Shown here in pieces: positions 1 through 10,709 of a stretch of DNA of 64,000 nt. How positions within the stretch are numbered: the first letter of the stretch is position 1; every line of letters starts with the position of its first letter. A model generated the notes under the pieces. That model had not been told where the DNA came from. It was given only the letters and a program-made list of their open reading frames with translations, and did no database searches. Made by a program: the position numbers and the translations under genes. The stretch is from Siderastrea siderea (taxonomy: Eukaryota > Cnidaria > Anthozoa > Scleractinia > Rhizangiidae): NCBI GenBank assembly GCA_964030785.1, contig OZ034973.1, positions 1,738,632 through 1,802,631 of the forward strand, given 5' to 3'.

Positions 1-236
1 AAAACGCTATCGAAAGTTGACTGTCCATAATCTCTGCAACAACTGCTGCTTACATTTTTATTTTCTGAAGGAAAATCATTAAATATCCTCGGATTTTTTT
101 TTTGCCTATGCATGCAACATTCTTTGAAAGTGAGTTTAAGTAATACTCATTTAATTTATGTTGACTTTCAAGGAAAGGGAAACGAAGAGTTTTATTTAAT
201 AGTTCGAGTGCAATTTTAATGCCACGCTATAATTAA

Positions 237-653
237 AGTGCACCTAACCCCAAAATATTTTTTTTTCTAAAATAAACCTTTGCATTGCGCCTTTTTTTTT
301 GCAAAATCCCCCTCAGCCTTGACTTTTTATAGGCTGTAAAAGTTATGAAATCTAGCCATCATCTGTTACACAACCAAGCTAGTGAGGGGCATGGGTCTAT
401 TCCTGATTTGACATCACAAACTGATTTGCATCTCCTTAAGTCTTTGTAAAAATGCATGCAAAGCAGTTCGTGATGTCAAATCGGGAATAGACCCATGCCC
501 CTTCTGACTCGGTTGTGCAACAAATGATGCTTAGTTTTGTGTAAGTTTTGAAGCCCATAAAAAAGTTAAAAACTGCAATTAATGGCTAAATGTTTTTGAA
601 ATAGGTGCAAAGTTTAATATTAATGTAAAAAATATTTTGGGGTTAGGTGCACT
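237..653. mobile_element. MITE-like element with TTAA target duplication
   Basis: The outer ends form a terminal inverted repeat: AGTGCACCTAACCCC at 237 and its reverse complement ending at 653. TTAA lies at 233-236 and at 654-657, as expected for a duplicated target. A second inverted pair lies inside, around ATGGGTCTATTCC near 390 and GGAATAGACCCAT near 485, so most of the element can fold on itself. There is no open frame. TTAA targets are used by piggyBac and Kolobok elements; which one drives this element cannot be told. It lies at the left edge, probably inside a SNX29 intron. Confidence 0.75.
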
Positions 654-779
654 TTAACTGTCACGTAATTACACTACTCGTTACTTGGTTTTATGTTGGA
701 TAACCGCAATTTTTTTAAAGGGGGGGATGCCGGGAATGGCAGGTTGAGGGTTTAGGGTGGGTAAAACGCATAGGTTGTC

Positions 780-1303
780 AGCTCTGTGTGGGATCCCTAC
801 GAAAAAGGAGATGTAGCAACCCTAGAGAAAGTGCAGCGTAAGGCCGCAGGTTTCGTAAAAGGCGACTACAAAAGAGAATCCAGTGTCATGCAAATGATAT
901 GCTATCTCGGATGGCAAAGCCTCGAAGTGCGCAGGGCTTTTAGCCGCCTATCCCTGATGTACAAGATTGCCCAAGGCCTTGTGGATGTTGAAAGCCAGAT
1001 CCTGGTCAGGAGTGGGCGTGCTACTAGACAATCCCAAGGTCAACACTACAGGAATATCTTAGTGCTCAAGAGCTGCTATAGAGCTTCATTCTTTCCATGC
1101 CCTGTCCCAGAGTGGAATCATCTGCCCCCTCATATTCGGAATGCTTCTTCTATTGACTGCTTTAAGTCCACCCTCATACGAGACCAAAACATTAAGGATT
1201 TAATCAGTAAAAGCCATTACTATGACTAACCGCTGACTGTTCCCTGTGCACATATATCCCATGAGGGAGATTGCACAGTATAAGACTTAGATTTAGATTT
1301 AGA
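780..1303 (+). mobile_element. 5'-truncated non-LTR retrotransposon, reverse-transcriptase C-terminal tail
   Basis: An open frame of 147 codons (786-1229) encodes the region after the reverse transcriptase of a jockey/CR1-like LINE. It begins with the typical WDPY...LEKVQRKAAGFV segment and ends with the WNHLPPHIRNASSIDCFK block. No palm motifs are present, so only the 3' end was inserted. After the stop comes a short 3' UTR ending in a tandem TTTAGA-type repeat at about 1288-1303, a common LINE tail. It is a dead copy within a SNX29 intron, on the opposite strand to that gene. The start at 786 is only the first ATG, not a real gene start. Confidence 0.8.
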
Positions 1304-1388
1304 AACAAAACATCATCGGCTCTGCGCGCATTGCGTGCCTATGTTTATGCAATGTTGTTCGTTGATAAATGAAACTGAAGTCACTCAC

Positions 1389-2816
1389 CTGACTCAGAAT
1401 CTAACTTCACTATTCCTGCTACTTGACCAACTTGCCTGTAAAATTCAATTTAAAAATGCAAAAACTTTCACATTACATGGAATAAGAATTAAGTAAATTG
1501 CAAGTTATAATCATGGGGACAGAAAAATTTGCAAGTTAATTACCTAAATGCACTGACTCTTGTTCTTCTAAAGCCATGTTGAAACACTGCTTCAAGTTGA
1601 GTCAATAAACAAACAACTCTGGTGGAGAGAAAAGAATTCTTTAATGCTTTAAGCCCCAACATCAATAGGTATGTTCTCCTAACCGTTCTCCGTATATTCC
1701 TTGTGATACTAGTTGGGAGAATTTACTTAAATGTGAAGACATTTCATCTTTGGTGATCATTTCCTTAATTCTCATGACCTGCATGACTGATCAAGTTTGA
1801 TATTGTAAGGAGAAATTAGAAGCTTGTCACGGTTGGGGCTTGAAGAGTTAAAACCAGCAATGAAATCTTTACCATTAATTAATTCAAAAATGAAAGACAA
1901 AAAAGAGTTTAAAGGTAGAAGAAATAAAGGGGAATTAAAAACAAGTTACTTTAAGGAATGCTGCAAATAAAATACCTGCTGTCTCCATCAGTTGCAAGTT
2001 CTGTTTTGCCACCAAATCTCACCTGACACTATAAGAGTGGTAAACAAAAGATATATTGCAGTCATTATTGCCTGTAAGTTATCACAGTCACTTCCTCAAT
2101 TTCTTGATCTCCAAATAAGTTAACCACTGTAAAATTGTGATCACCAGTTCTTACCCTCGCTCACTAACACCCCTGCCTACACCCTTTTTCTTATTCCTCC
2201 ACCATCTTCACTTTTCAGACCCACTTCAAATTCATCCCCAAGTCTTCTACCCTTAAAATGTTAGATTATGACTTAGAATTCAGCAGTCAAAAGTGTCAAA
2301 AGTACTAGTGATATCAAATGTTATGGTCCAATATAATAAAACAAGCATTCAACTTCAAGTAATGTAATGACCATTGAAAGGGTCTATTACACGTATTTCA
2401 AGCATTTCTGCCTTTCTGTATACTCCTCATCACATTTTGATTTTTCTTTGCTTATAAATTATAAATAGTATCGTATACTGTCAACGTGATGGAAGTAATA
2501 AAGTTAAAGTTAAGCTTAAAGAAGTGTCATGCCATGGGTGACCAGCTTTTGGTTTAATTTCACCAATTATTTTTTAAACTCTTTCCCAATTACCTGTTTT
2601 ACAGCGTCGAGTAATCTGTCAAGAAGATGCTGTCGTTCAGTTTCAGCATTTTGCTGCTGGCCTTAGCAAAGACAATGTCAAAAAGATGGTCAAAAGATGA
2701 AAGAGAAAGCTTCCAATTCCCAAAGTTCCCTATGTGACTTGACAAAGCAGAACAAAGACTGGCTAAATAGCAAACTTACCATTCATACTAGGTTTCTGAG
2801 TTGACGTAACAAACAT
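1389..2816 (-). CDS. SNX29: SNX29-like RUN-domain sorting nexin, N-terminal exons (partial)
   Basis: Five minus-strand coding exons with GT-AG borders read in one frame: 2780-2816, 2594-2661, 1976-2028, 1544-1618 and 1389-1435. The protein contains HLLDRLLDAVKQCQVRFGGK, then CLLTQLEAVFQHGFRRTR, then QVGQVAGIVKLDSES. This follows the start of vertebrate SNX29 (RUNDC2A), where LLERLLDAVKQCQIRFGG and QFEAVLQHGLKRSR open the RUN domain. The family has an N-terminal RUN domain, coiled coil and C-terminal PX domain and acts in endosomal membrane traffic. Only the first ~80 residues lie here; the rest lies left of the window. Two in-frame starts are possible, 2816 and 2786. The second matches the family start better, and an in-frame stop lies upstream of the first. 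A short upstream ORF (ATGGCGTCGG...) sits in the 5' UTR. Confidence 0.85.
1641..1851. mobile_element. TTAA-flanked short repeat, copy 1
   Basis: The ends carry CTTTAAGCCCCAAC and its near reverse complement GGTTGGGGCTTGAAG, with TTAA at each edge. The interior has AGAATTTACTTAAATG, AAGACATTT and TTGTAAGGAGAAATTAGA. It is a diverged relative of the copy at 8772-8998. The two share their order of blocks from end to end, so they are copies of one non-autonomous element. It lies next to the acceptor side of a SNX29 exon (1544-1618). I associate this repeat with stony coral genomes, from memory. Confidence 0.7.
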
Positions 2817-3309
2817 GCTATCTTCCACAGAACAGGTTTACAATAAAGAAACCGAACATTTGTCTTGCGTTATCCATGGATCGTAATTTTATTTCTGAGA
2901 AATTTTCTGATACTCCGACGCCATGTTGTTTTGTTTCCCAGACTCTCGAAGAGTTTCGCTCACTCTCACTAGATTTGACCGAAGGGAGTTGGAAACGACA
3001 CTCCCACAATCACGAGGGGAGAGGATCGTTGGAAATCGTGCTAAAATAGTCGCAAACTGTGGCGTTATATCACGATAATTTTCAAAATTGGTAAGATATT
3101 GTTATTGATTAATTGAATCTGCTTGTGTTAGAATGGTATGAAGTGTTGTGGTGGCAAATTATCAGTCTATGTATGTATTTTTTGCTAATTAGCCGAAGAA
3201 GTTGTTGTAAGCATGCAAGCTCATTTTAGCTCTCCCCTTGATCGGAAAATGACACAATAGAATACTAAGATTTCTTATTTCTATTGAACATTATTTTGTT
3301 AAGCTAGAG
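2817..3309. promoter_or_regulatory. Shared 5' region between the SNX29-like and CARHSP1-like genes
   Basis: The start codons of two divergent genes are 494 bp apart. The stretch 2900-3060 is visibly richer in CG dinucleotides than its surroundings and holds the SNX29 5' UTR. No TATA box is obvious. A bidirectional housekeeping-type promoter is inferred from layout only; transcription starts cannot be placed from the sequence. Confidence 0.5.
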
Positions 3310-6300
3310 ATGTCTTCAGATCATAAAGAAGACAGTGAAGTTCACGTAGAAGACGGAGAGAAGCCTCCGCTTAGCTCTGCAAGAGTGCATTCTGGCCCCA
3401 CTAAGCGCCGAACGTCTAGCACTTCAAGCCCTGAAGGGTCTCCGCCACACGGTAGAAAATTCCCCTTCAAAGTCCCTAGTCCAGTACCTACACGGCGAAC
3501 CAGGACATCTTCCCAGTGAGTAATTTGTGTCGTAGTGAGTAGTGTTGTAATAGGTATAGACGTGAGTCGTATCCATGGATTTCGTGCATGCAAACCAGCT
3601 GTGCGTGTTACATATTATGAAGCCTGACAAAAACAAAGCATTGTTAGGGTTTGCTAATCGATTTCCACATTGTTTTCGTCACCTTTGGTACAAAATAATG
3701 ATTAGGAAAATGTCTTTTCTAGGGTTAAGAACACCTTAGACAAATCGCTATGAAAGCAAAAGACTTGCATCAAGTACAAGTGTAAACACGAGTACTGATG
3801 CTTCATGGTCCTTTATTGACAGCTCGTATGTCTTCTGAATGTAATATATTTAATAGTGATGTGAAAAGGCTTTTATTCAATCCGTCAATCCACTGCAATT
3901 TAATACTAAAATCCGTAGATCCACAAATATTTTGCTTAAGTCCTGAATCCTTCAGTATACGCTCTTTATTCTCTGTCAGCCCAATACATGAAACCTGAAT
4001 TAATTTTACACCCACCGGGTGTGAAATTATTGAGGTTTCATTGTAAAGGTAAAGCTACCAGGCGTTTGCTAACAAATTCTTCAGAAACAGAAAAGTCACT
4101 AATTAAAGTGGGCGTAGGCCAGCTAAGGATCTTTCGCTATGAAAAAATGCAAAATGCTGTTCAAAGTAACTTACTAGTTTTATTAATCCATGGCCTACAT
4201 CCAAAATCCTAACAGCTTTTTGTACCAAATCCAAATATCTGTAATTAAACACCTATTCACCCCCTCTAAACAGCTCCCTTAGTACAAAGGCATCAAAATC
4301 TTCTCCTGGTACAAATTTCTTCCCCCACACTGTTGATGAATCATTGATGCATCAAGGCTAAATAAGCTGGATTGTGTGTGTGGACTTACAATCAATTTAA
4401 TAGAAATGAAACCTAAAAGAACTCTTCAACAGTATCGATTTTTGAAATTAGTCAGGGCTTTTGCAGGAAAGTATACAAAAAAGTCAAATTACAGTCAGTT
4501 TTGTAAATTTACTGATACCCAATTGGTGTGTCTGGCAGTGGTATAATTAACACAATGTATTAATAAATTAATATTAATATAATATACAAAATTCATGCAG
4601 TGTTCCTGTGTATGAATATTTCATAAATTTGCAGCATGGTCTTATTTAGCAAATCAGACATCTTGTACAGTGAAATCCCGATTTTTCGAATACTCGATTA
4701 TTTGAAACTCCCGATTCTTCAAACCAAAAGTCGTTTCCCTTGGATTTGCTTCAGTCAAACACTGTAATTTTACCCCTGATTTTTCGAATGCTCGATTTTT
4801 CGGAATTCCAGATATTTTGAACTATTTCTTTCTTCCTTTGAAAAATTTACATTCGATTTCTCGAACTTTGAAAACTCAGGAACCAACAAAACCGGTTTTA
4901 GCCACATACATGCCTGAATGCAATTAACAAGTTGTGGAGGAGGTGTTTTCATGCATTTTCTATTACAAAGCAAGTGACAAATCTGTCATTGAAGTCATAA
5001 GAAACTGCAACGCCGTTGTTACACAATCGAGGGCCTTGAATTACTGTACATAATCAAAGTTCCTTCATTTAGTTGCATTTTTCAAGCTCTTTCCGTAGCA
5101 CATTAACAAATTTTGCTGTTCTTTTAAACCGTGGAGCATAGGGTACTTTTTTCTGATAGAGTAAGGGGAAGGAAATGCAGTCAAGAGTCCGCGCAAAATT
5201 ACAGACACACGTATCAATACAGCACTGGTTTTTGTTCTGCCAAAATTGCCTTAAATCCTTAAATTTTCGTTTTGGTTTAAATGCACGTTTTGTTGGTGAA
5301 TAAAGATGGTTCACACATTAACAAGAGTGATATACCGTTGTTGTCTGCCTTCTTGGATCTTATAAAACCAAACCACGGTAAAATACATGTACGTCTGATT
5401 TGATGCCACCTTCGATTTTTTGAACTCCCGATTTTTCGAACCAATTTCCATTTCCCTTGGAGGTTCGAAAAATCAGAATTCCACTGCATTATGAGAACTG
5501 TGGTTCATTTCTAAGTGTTTTCACATTTTTTTGGAGAATGTACAACACTACTAGAAGGTAACCTTGTAATTGATTAGCTTCCAGAAAATAGTAGTAACAG
5601 AATCAGTTTCTGGAACTTTTTTCATGTGACCAGTTGTATCATTGCAAGATAGTGGTAATTATTTCTTGCACAACTCAAAGTCCCAGGGAAGAAGTAGTAT
5701 TGTGATGTATACTACAACTGTTTTGCCCTATGATCCATTGCAAATTTATATCTCTCTCCAGATCAAGAATTGCTTCCGAATCTCCGGAGCAAACAGGAGT
5801 ATGCAAAAGTTTTTGTCGGAACAAAGGTCATGGTTTCATTACTCCTCACGATGGTGGAAAGGATATATTTGTGCACATTTCCGAGTAAGTGTATAAGCTG
5901 GATTAGAAATGCTTATTTTAATCAATACTTCAGGGTCCGAAATTGCGACCAGCTGGTCGCCAATGCGACTGAAAATTGAGTGTTGGCGACCAGAATTTCA
6001 AGGCTAGTCGCCAGGAGGCGACTAACTTTCAGGGCCTTGTTAATCTTTTGAACCGCCGCTCAAGGAAATAATTTCGTTTTAAATGGAAAAATTCGCATTT
6101 GATTTCCAGCAGAAACTTACCCCTTGTCTTTTCGAAGTTTTTAATCTCCATAGAAAATAATTTAGTTGAAAAACGAAGGTAAGATTCCTGTTAAATGACC
6201 TCCACAACAGTTGTAATCCACGCAATGTAATCGAAATTTAGCGGCTGCCATGTTTTCAGCAGTTTCATCTGACAACCATACCGTGGGCGCATCGCATAAG

Positions 6301-7602
6301 CACAGGCTTTCCTTTCGCCATTGAATATTCAACGAAACGCTCTACAAATTTTCGATAACGCTTTACAGTCAGAAGAAGTGGCGTCATGTTCAGTCTTCAA
6401 ACTAAGAGAGCTATCTATTTAACAAAAACTCCTTTTCAGCTACAATGTAAGCTACACGATCGCCTTTTTTTCATGGCAGTCTGACTCTTGCGATCGTTCA
6501 CGAGTAAGATTATGTTTTGAGCGAAGAAATGTCTTTAAAAGCTTTGTGTTTCGCTGTGAAACAACAATTTTACGGACACTTTTTGGCGACCAGAATTTTC
6601 CATCTGGCGACTGGAAAAAAATTTCAGTCGCCACTTGGCGCTCGCATAAAAAAGTTAATTTCGGACCCTGTACTTGTCTACTCAGTTCTTGTGACCCTTC
6701 CATTTTGATCAGAATTACTTACCACTAAATAAATGTGACTTTGTCACAAGTGTTGGAAATAAACCTGGCAGAGTTTAAGTATCTTTCGACAAGAGTCTTG
6801 GAAAAGAAGAAAGCTCCTAGTATATTAACTCGAGATTTGTTGTCAAAATTCAAACCTTTCATGCAGTTGTCGGTAGTGTTAAAAAGTGGTCTTGTTACAC
6901 GTGTTTTGCATACTGGCGACTTGTATGCAACAGATTTGTAATTATAAGTTGGTAAATTACAATCGTCCAGGTGAGTGTAGTCCTGAGAAGGACTGTTTGA
7001 GGTGACATTGGTTCCAGTTGTCACTCAGCTTGTCGAAGCATCAGGCAATTTCACCTCAAACAGTCCTTGTCAGGACTACACTCACCCGGATGATTGTAAT
7101 TTACTGACTTATGACATGACTCCTGGGTTCAAACCATTTACAGATTTGTAATTTTTCACAAATTTCTCCTATTTAACAGACTAGATAATGTATATAGGAT
7201 GCAACTTAAAAATAATGTAGCTTTGGAAGTTTGCAGAACTCAAAACACAATTTACCTAAATGTTATGTTTATCAATTCTCCTGGTGGTAAGGGTCAGTTA
7301 CACAATAAGCTAAGTAAGTTGAACGGATTTTGTAAATCAGGATGCAATCTATGTCAGATTTACAGACATCCATCACAATACATCCATTTCTTCTGTCTTC
7401 TGCTCCCAGCTTCCCTGTACAATGTTAATCAGTTATTTTTATTTGTCATTTCAGTATTGAGGGAGAATATGTACCAAAAGAAGGTGATATACTCCGTTAT
7501 CGCACCTGCCCGCTGCCTCCGAAAAATGTTGAGAAGCAAGCAGTCATGGTAGTTATCACTGAAATGAAAGGAGCACATGAAAAATGGTGGAACAGCTCTT
7601 AG
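3310..7602 (+). CDS. CARHSP1: CARHSP1-like cold-shock-domain RNA-binding protein
   Basis: Three exons join in frame: 3310-3515, 5762-5884 and 7455-7602, giving 158 residues (human CARHSP1 has 147). Donors are GTGAGT and GTAAGT; acceptors are CTCCAG and TTTCAG. Exon 1 encodes a Ser/Pro/Arg-rich N-terminus with possible phosphosites ([21 protein letters not shown]). Exons 2 and 3 encode the cold-shock domain: [20 protein letters not shown] with the RNP1 motif KGHGFI, then KDIFVHIS as RNP2, [10 protein letters not shown] and [13 protein letters not shown]. The protein ends in HEKWWNSS, like the HETWSGH end of the vertebrate protein. Family members (CARHSP1, PIPPin/CSDC2) bind single-stranded RNA and act on mRNA stability in the cytoplasm; CARHSP1 is a calcineurin-regulated phosphoprotein. 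Intron 1 holds a Tigger-like element and intron 2 holds two more insertions. CARHSP1 and CSDC2 cannot be told apart firmly here. Confidence 0.92.
4668..5486. mobile_element. pogo/Tigger-type non-autonomous DNA transposon
   Basis: The element starts CAGTGAAATCCCGATTTTTC after a TA dinucleotide and ends with GAAAAATCAGAATTCCACTG. CAGTGNNANCCCGATTTTTCGAA with inner repeats of CCCGATTTTTCGAA is the usual Tigger/pogo terminus. The right flank reads CA instead of TA, presumably a later mutation. Inside are minus-strand open stretches (5069-5314, 4770-4973) in which I recognise no transposase motif. It sits in intron 1 of the CARHSP1-like gene. Confidence 0.75.
5931..6670. mobile_element. DNA transposon with CAGGGTCCGAAATT termini
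   Basis: The left end reads CAGGGTCCGAAATTGCGACC. The right end is the inverted AATTTCGGACCCTG. The subterminal regions are rich in inverted and direct copies of TGGCGACCAGAATTT and GGCGACT. TACTT flanks both ends (5926-5930 and 6671-6675), a candidate 5-bp target duplication. There is no coding region. The termini have a hAT-like look, but hAT elements make 8-bp duplications, so the superfamily stays open. It lies in intron 2 of the CARHSP1-like gene, 46 bp after the splice donor. Confidence 0.65.
6944..7139. mobile_element. Palindromic insertion flanked by a 14-bp direct repeat
   Basis: Two arms of about 60 bp (from 6944, and ending at 7112) are reverse complements around a loop of about 45 bp. 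Each arm contains GTGAGTGTAGTCCTGA and AGGACTGTTTGAGGTGA or their complement. The sequence ACAGATTTGTAATT occurs at 6930-6943 and again at 7140-7153, just outside the insertion. A target duplication of that length fits retroposition better than cut-and-paste transposition. GGGTTCAAACC near 7131 resembles an RNA polymerase III B box. Confidence 0.55.
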
Positions 7603-7654
7603 CAGGAATGGACAAACTTTCAACACATTACACCATGCACATTTAAACATCTAT

Positions 7655-7660
7655 ATTAAA
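7655..7660 (+). terminator. Probable poly(A) signal of the CARHSP1-like gene
   Basis: ATTAAA, the commonest variant of AATAAA, lies 53 nt after the stop codon at 7600-7602 and just before an A-run. Confidence 0.45.
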
Positions 7661-8022
7661 AAAAACACTTTTCAACTCACTTACAATTAATTGCTTACAG
7701 AAGTGATTTGTTACTGTTTAAGTGCATAATACCTGAAGAAGCACATGTCTGAACTGTCCTTTCTTTTGTTAAAATTTAAATTCCCGTAGATTCAATATAC
7801 ACTAAGCTTATGCACAGGCTCCGTACCGGAGAGGGACAAGAGGTCTGCAGAGAACTTGGAGAACCTGAAGTTTTGGTTTTGTAAGCATAGAGCCTAAAGC
7901 TTTTGTCTGCCTGAAGCCCTGACAAAAATGCCTGCTTTTTGTTTTACTGGATTTTATTTCCTGGAATAATGGCTTATTACTGTAGGTCTGAACCCAATTG
8001 AAGGGGTGCCTGGAATAAAGCC

Positions 8023-8123
8023 CCAAGTGACTTCTGATGAATTGCTAAATTCTCCTTCCAGTTTTCTTCGTGTATGTTTGTAAATCAAAGGGAGAATTTG
8101 ACATAAAATCAGGAGTCACTTGG
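8023..8123. repeat. Short inverted repeat
   Basis: CCAAGTGACTTCTGATGAAT at 8023 and its imperfect complement ending CAGGAGTCACTTGG at 8123 form a hairpin of about 33-bp arms that include AAATTCTCC. It looks like a small coral MITE or part of one. The surrounding 7.66-8.77 kb holds no gene I can support. Confidence 0.45.
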
Positions 8124-8771
8124 CCTTTTTCCACGCACCCCGTCAATTTTGTCTGAGTTGGAAGCCCTTAGTTTGTTTGTCAAAACTTCTAAGAACATTC
8201 TGGGCCTGAAAGACTGTTATGCACACACTGTCTATCAATCAGAAATTCAATGTTAATCGGTTTCGAAAGCCAGATGTTAAAATTTTGGGCACATTGGGTG
8301 TTCTGTGTTGCTCCCACTAAAATCTACCATTAATCCATAGAAAAACAGATTTGTAAAAATACTTCTTGGGTCTGAAATGTCCTCTGAAGTTCTGTGAAAT
8401 GGCGGCTGGACCTTAGTATCTTTTAAGGCTGGAGCACTAAAGCACCTCTGTATTGTATACAACTCAGAGTTTAAACTAGAATGTGAACATGTAAAAATTG
8501 ATCAGCATCACAGGGAAGTGCAGATCAACAGCTTTGATGTTAGGCCAAAGGAAGTCCCTCTTTTCACTCAAGGATACTCAAGCAAGAAGAATACACATGC
8601 ACACGCTTAAGTCGACTGCAGCACAGAAGCTGGAGTCACTTTTGTGTGTATTTGTGTTTAGGCTTGACTACCCTGCTGAGTGCAATGAAGGATTGCTTGT
8701 AGTCTACCTTGAATTCTTTTTAATGGGTTTTATTTACAGTTCAAAAAACAGACCTGCATTTTGTAGTTCCT

Positions 8772-8998
8772 TTAATACAACCCTTTTAGCCCTGGTATGA
8801 AAATTTGTATTCTCCTTTCTGTTCTCCATACATTTGTATGGAGTAAGTAAGGAGAATTTGTCTCAATATCAAGACATTTTGCCTTTGGTGATTGTTTCCT
8901 TTATTCTCATCACTTGCTCATCACTTGAATGCTTGAACAAGCAGTGATCATGTAAGGAGAAATTTCACTTTCGTCACTGTTAGGGCTTAAAGGGTTAA
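8772..8998. mobile_element. TTAA-flanked short repeat, copy 2
   Basis: It shares its block order with 1641-1851: a CCCTTTTAGCCC start, GGAGAATTTGTCTC, a TTTATTCTCATCACTTG block, ATGTAAGGAGAAATTTC and a final TAGGGCTTAAAGGGTTAA. TTAA is at both edges (8772-8775 and 8995-8998). It lies outside any gene. Confidence 0.75.
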
Positions 8999-9084
8999 AG
9001 GGATTTCTACATAAGAAAAGGACTGCACTGGTTTTTGTTCAGGCCTTGAAAAGTGGCCATGATAACAGTTGGCCACATTGATTA

Positions 9085-9523
9085 CTATCAAAATCACTAG
9101 AGTGGTAAAAACGCCGTTGGGAATTTGAACTGGCAGCGGCTAAATTCTTATCACGTGGTTTAAAAGAAAATGTGTCGCGATCGCAATGAGAAGCACCATG
9201 TGAGGTAAAGCTCTGCATCATCTGCTTCCATTCCTTCGGAGTCGCTTCCATCGTTTCTAATGAAAAACGACTAAAACATGGATCCGGATTTCCAACTGAA
9301 AGTGCATTTCAATGCTGGTGGAGTTCAGATGGCACAAAAACGTTTTCTTGACCGAAGTTTTCTTACAAAAGCAAAGTTAATGACTGACTTTCCAAAAGAG
9401 GTTTCCGATCGGCGGGTCTCACAACACGAATCACATGACAATTTTTTTAGACCGTGCGACCAAATTTTTTTAAAGCCACGTGATAAGAATTTAGCCGTTT
9501 TACCACTCTAGTGATTTTGATAG
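9085..9523. mobile_element. MITE with TA target duplication (mariner-like)
   Basis: The inverted ends CTATCAAAATCACTAGAGTG (9085) and its complement (ending 9523) are flanked by TA at 9083-9084 and 9524-9525. A subterminal block, GCTAAATTCTTATCACGTGG, is also inverted. The 77-codon frame inside (9278-9511) matches nothing I know. A run of G follows at 9531-9547. The TA duplication suggests Tc1/mariner mobilisation. Confidence 0.7.
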
Positions 9524-10182
9524 TAAGGAGGAGGGGGGGGGGGGGGGCTTCTGCTACCACACATTCCTTCTTTCTAAGTCCTTTTTTCTTGGGGAGTGAA
9601 TAAAAACCGAGTGCTCATTCCAGGCCCTTTTTGACTGGAAACCAGAATCCAAGGACTTTGAAAAAGACTACCTAAGTCCCTGAAAGAAAAATGGACACTA
9701 AACATAGCTGTCTCTTGTCCTTTTGTGAAATGTTGTAGTAGTTGTGAACAAATATGTACTGAGGGATTATTATTTTACTGGGTGTACATACTGAACAGTA
9801 ATATGCCCTTGTTATAAAGATAAAGTTTTTTTGTCTCTTAGTTAATTTGATCACTTGTGTATTTAGTTATTTTATTTTGTTCGAAGAGCATTTAACCTTA
9901 GATTATTTTTCCATGTACTCAATGTGAGGTTATCTCACCATTTTCAAAGTAGTTTGCGAGACCTAAACGTACATGGGGTAGTGGTTTACTATGGTTATAG
10001 ATTAGGACTTGTCATTTTCGATAGTTTCAGTATCTATTGGTCAAACCTTTGATAAAAAGAATTTATGTATATCTGTTTTGTTCTATGCTGTTCCTGTTGT
10101 ACAGCTGATCCATTTTGCTCCCAATGAGTTCACTGTGTTTGTGCCGAAAGCACAGTTTCTGGCTTCTTCTGCAATTGTTTTA

Positions 10183-10221
<39 letters not shown>
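10183..10221. repeat. (ATG)n microsatellite
   Basis: About 13 uninterrupted copies of ATG. The methionine run it produces in a plus-strand frame is not a gene. The neighbouring 9.55-10.6 kb has no supported feature. Confidence 0.9.
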
Positions 10222-10223
<2 letters not shown>

Positions 10224-10612
10224 AAAGTTCAAGTACTTGTAACAGTGCAACTAAAAAAACCATGATCACTAACAAATATTTTTGGAATGTTCATTGTGCC
10301 AAGAGCAATCAGACACAAGATCAACTACAAGAAGAAAAAGTAAACCACACAAATATTACCATTGCAGCTTGCGATTTATTCGATTTCCCCGCACAATTAA
10401 CATTCCGGAAATAATTTTATTCTAGAGTTCATAGTTTTCCTTATAAGTTACACTGTAATTATTGTGGCGGAAACAAACAGTTGAAATTTTCCAAGCCTTT
10501 TTATTTTTGCTGTTCAGTTTCTCCACGAGAAGGGAAAGAAGGTGGCTCATCAAAAGCTAATCTTTTCCTTAGAACCACCACACATTCCCTCCAATCAGTT
10601 ATTAAGTAATAA

Positions 10613-10674
10613 CAGAAACTCATAAGGAGTTGAAACGTGCAACTCGCGTTCGATGCTCGTAAATATTCATTTTT

Positions 10675-10709
<35 letters not shown>

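Noticed and set aside
8034..8040. CTGATGA as a further hammerhead core
   Set aside because: No GAAA and no pairing stems around it.
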